A stretch of DNA of 12,996 nt from assembly GCA_017424085.1 (NCBI GenBank), contig JAFPBP010000057.1:1-12996 (forward strand). The letters run 5' to 3'. Below, piece after piece: positions 12,390-12,996 of the stretch (position 1 is its first letter; every line of letters starts with the position of its first letter). The notes below the pieces were generated by a model that was not told the origin of the DNA, searched no databases, and saw nothing but the letters and a program-made list of their open reading frames with translations. This stretch comes from Clostridia bacterium (GTDB lineage: Bacteria; Bacillota; Clostridia; Oscillospirales; UBA644). Position numbers and translations under genes: made by a program.

Positions 12390-12996
12390 ATGGCACAAGC
12401 CTTGATTCGCGGATACGATGACCGCTACGCCCTCAACGATCTGTGGGGCGCCGCCTTCGGAGATTCGCCCGAATTTATTTCCGCCATGTACGATGCGGGC
12501 TACCTTCGCCCCTCCGACGTATTCGCTCTGACCGAGGACGGACGGCTTTTGTGTGCCGTTTTCTTGCCCGAGTATCGCCTTTGCCTGCAGGGTCGGGATT
12601 ATCCCATCCGCTTGCTCAGCTGCGTTGCTACCGATCCTCAGTCCCGCGGCAAGGGATATATGACCCGTCTCCTTCGCCGTGCCATTGAGCTTGTGCGCGG
12701 GGAATGCGACGGAATCTGCGTGATTCCCGTGAACGAATCGTTATATTCCTTTTATGCGGCTTTCGGCTTCCGTCCCGCATTTTATTGCTCCGAGCGCCTT
12801 TATCCCGTTGACTGCTCTGCGGCTCCCGTAATTCCGATTCCCCGTTCCGCCTCGGAATTATATGCCGAATACGAGAGAAAATATCATCGCGACGGATGCG
12901 TTTTCAAAACCGAGGAGCGTTTCTTGCAGGCGATCACTGAGTACGAACATCCCTCGCAGGCTTCCTTGTTTCTCGCCTTTGATCAAGGCTTTGCCT
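12390..12996 (+). CDS. GNAT-family N-acetyltransferase, N-terminal part (cut by window end)
   Basis: The frame is open from ATG at 12390 to the last base, giving 202 residues without a stop. Residues 77-90 read SCVATDPQSRGKGY, matching GNAT motif A (V-x-T-x-P-x-x-R-G-x-G), which binds the pyrophosphate of acetyl-CoA. The following MTRLLRRAIELV is the expected helix, and LYSFYAAFGFRPA (about 117-129) is the usual GNAT end motif. The sequence continues well past one GNAT domain, which suggests an Eis-like protein with a second domain. AGGAG at 12378-12382 is 7 nt before ATG, and the gene begins 14 nt after the kinase stop, so it is in that operon. The acetylated substrate is unknown. Confidence 0.82.
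   Translation, partial: MAQALIRGYDDRYALNDLWGAAFGDSPEFISAMYDAGYLRPSDVFALTEDGRLLCAVFLPEYRLCLQGRDYPIRLLSCVATDPQSRGKGYMTRLLRRAIELVRGECDGICVIPVNESLYSFYAAFGFRPAFYCSERLYPVDCSAAPVIPIPRSASELYAEYERKYHRDGCVFKTEERFLQAITEYEHPSQASLFLAFDQGFA

Noticed and set aside
1..12996. Search for CRISPR repeats, tRNA genes, insertion sequences or phage genes
   Set aside because: No regularly spaced repeats, cloverleaf sequences, terminal inverted repeats or transposase/integrase motifs were seen by eye.

Overview
The window reads as chromosomal DNA of an uncultured anaerobic Firmicute, most likely a gut-type clostridium (Oscillospirales/Christensenellales-like). The grounds are the infC-rpmI-rplT operon preceded by a leader that resembles the Firmicutes L20 leader, a class II FbaA-type aldolase, a PF06838 'methionine gamma-lyase family' protein, a clostridial TtcA-like PP-loop protein, strong AGGAGG-type ribosome binding sites, sigma-A promoters with 17-nt spacers, and U-tract terminators. 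Base composition is moderate and even. I see no transposase, integrase, tRNA, CRISPR array or prophage gene, so this looks like core genome rather than an island.

Layout. (1) 1-981: the 3' end of a glycerophosphodiester phosphodiesterase gene converges on a small TM2-domain membrane protein gene across a two-way terminator. The intergenic region that follows carries divergent promoters. (2) 982-3528, plus strand: class II fructose-bisphosphate aldolase, a cytoplasmic SGNH/GDSL hydrolase, and a lipoprotein of unknown function, separated by hairpins. (3) 3571-5644, minus strand: a two-gene operon of a PLP-dependent PF06838 enzyme and a divergent ATP-grasp protein, translationally coupled. (4) 5645-6726, plus strand: uracil-DNA glycosylase, then a 61-residue basic protein with its own terminator. 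(5) 6813-9551, plus strand: an operon of a 723-residue leucine-rich-repeat lipoprotein and a two-helix membrane protein. (6) 9529-10892, plus strand: infC-rpmI-rplT with an attenuator leader and an ATC start codon for infC. (7) 10918-12996, plus strand: TtcA-like tRNA thiolation protein, then thymidylate kinase and a GNAT acetyltransferase cut by the window end.

How the genes work together. The translation operon is the best understood unit: initiation factor IF3 and ribosomal proteins L35 and L20, probably controlled by L20 at the leader terminator and by IF3 at its own rare start codon. The other groups are housekeeping (glycolysis, DNA repair, tRNA thiolation, dTTP supply) mixed with cell-surface proteins.

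I did not find a clear new defence, mobile or biosynthetic system. The points most worth checking are the PLP-enzyme/ATP-grasp pair, the LRR lipoprotein/membrane protein pair, the isolated 61-residue protein, the infC leader, and the uracil-DNA glycosylase with a remodelled active-site loop. Several starts are not ATG (three TTG, one ATC), so automated start calls here are likely to be wrong.
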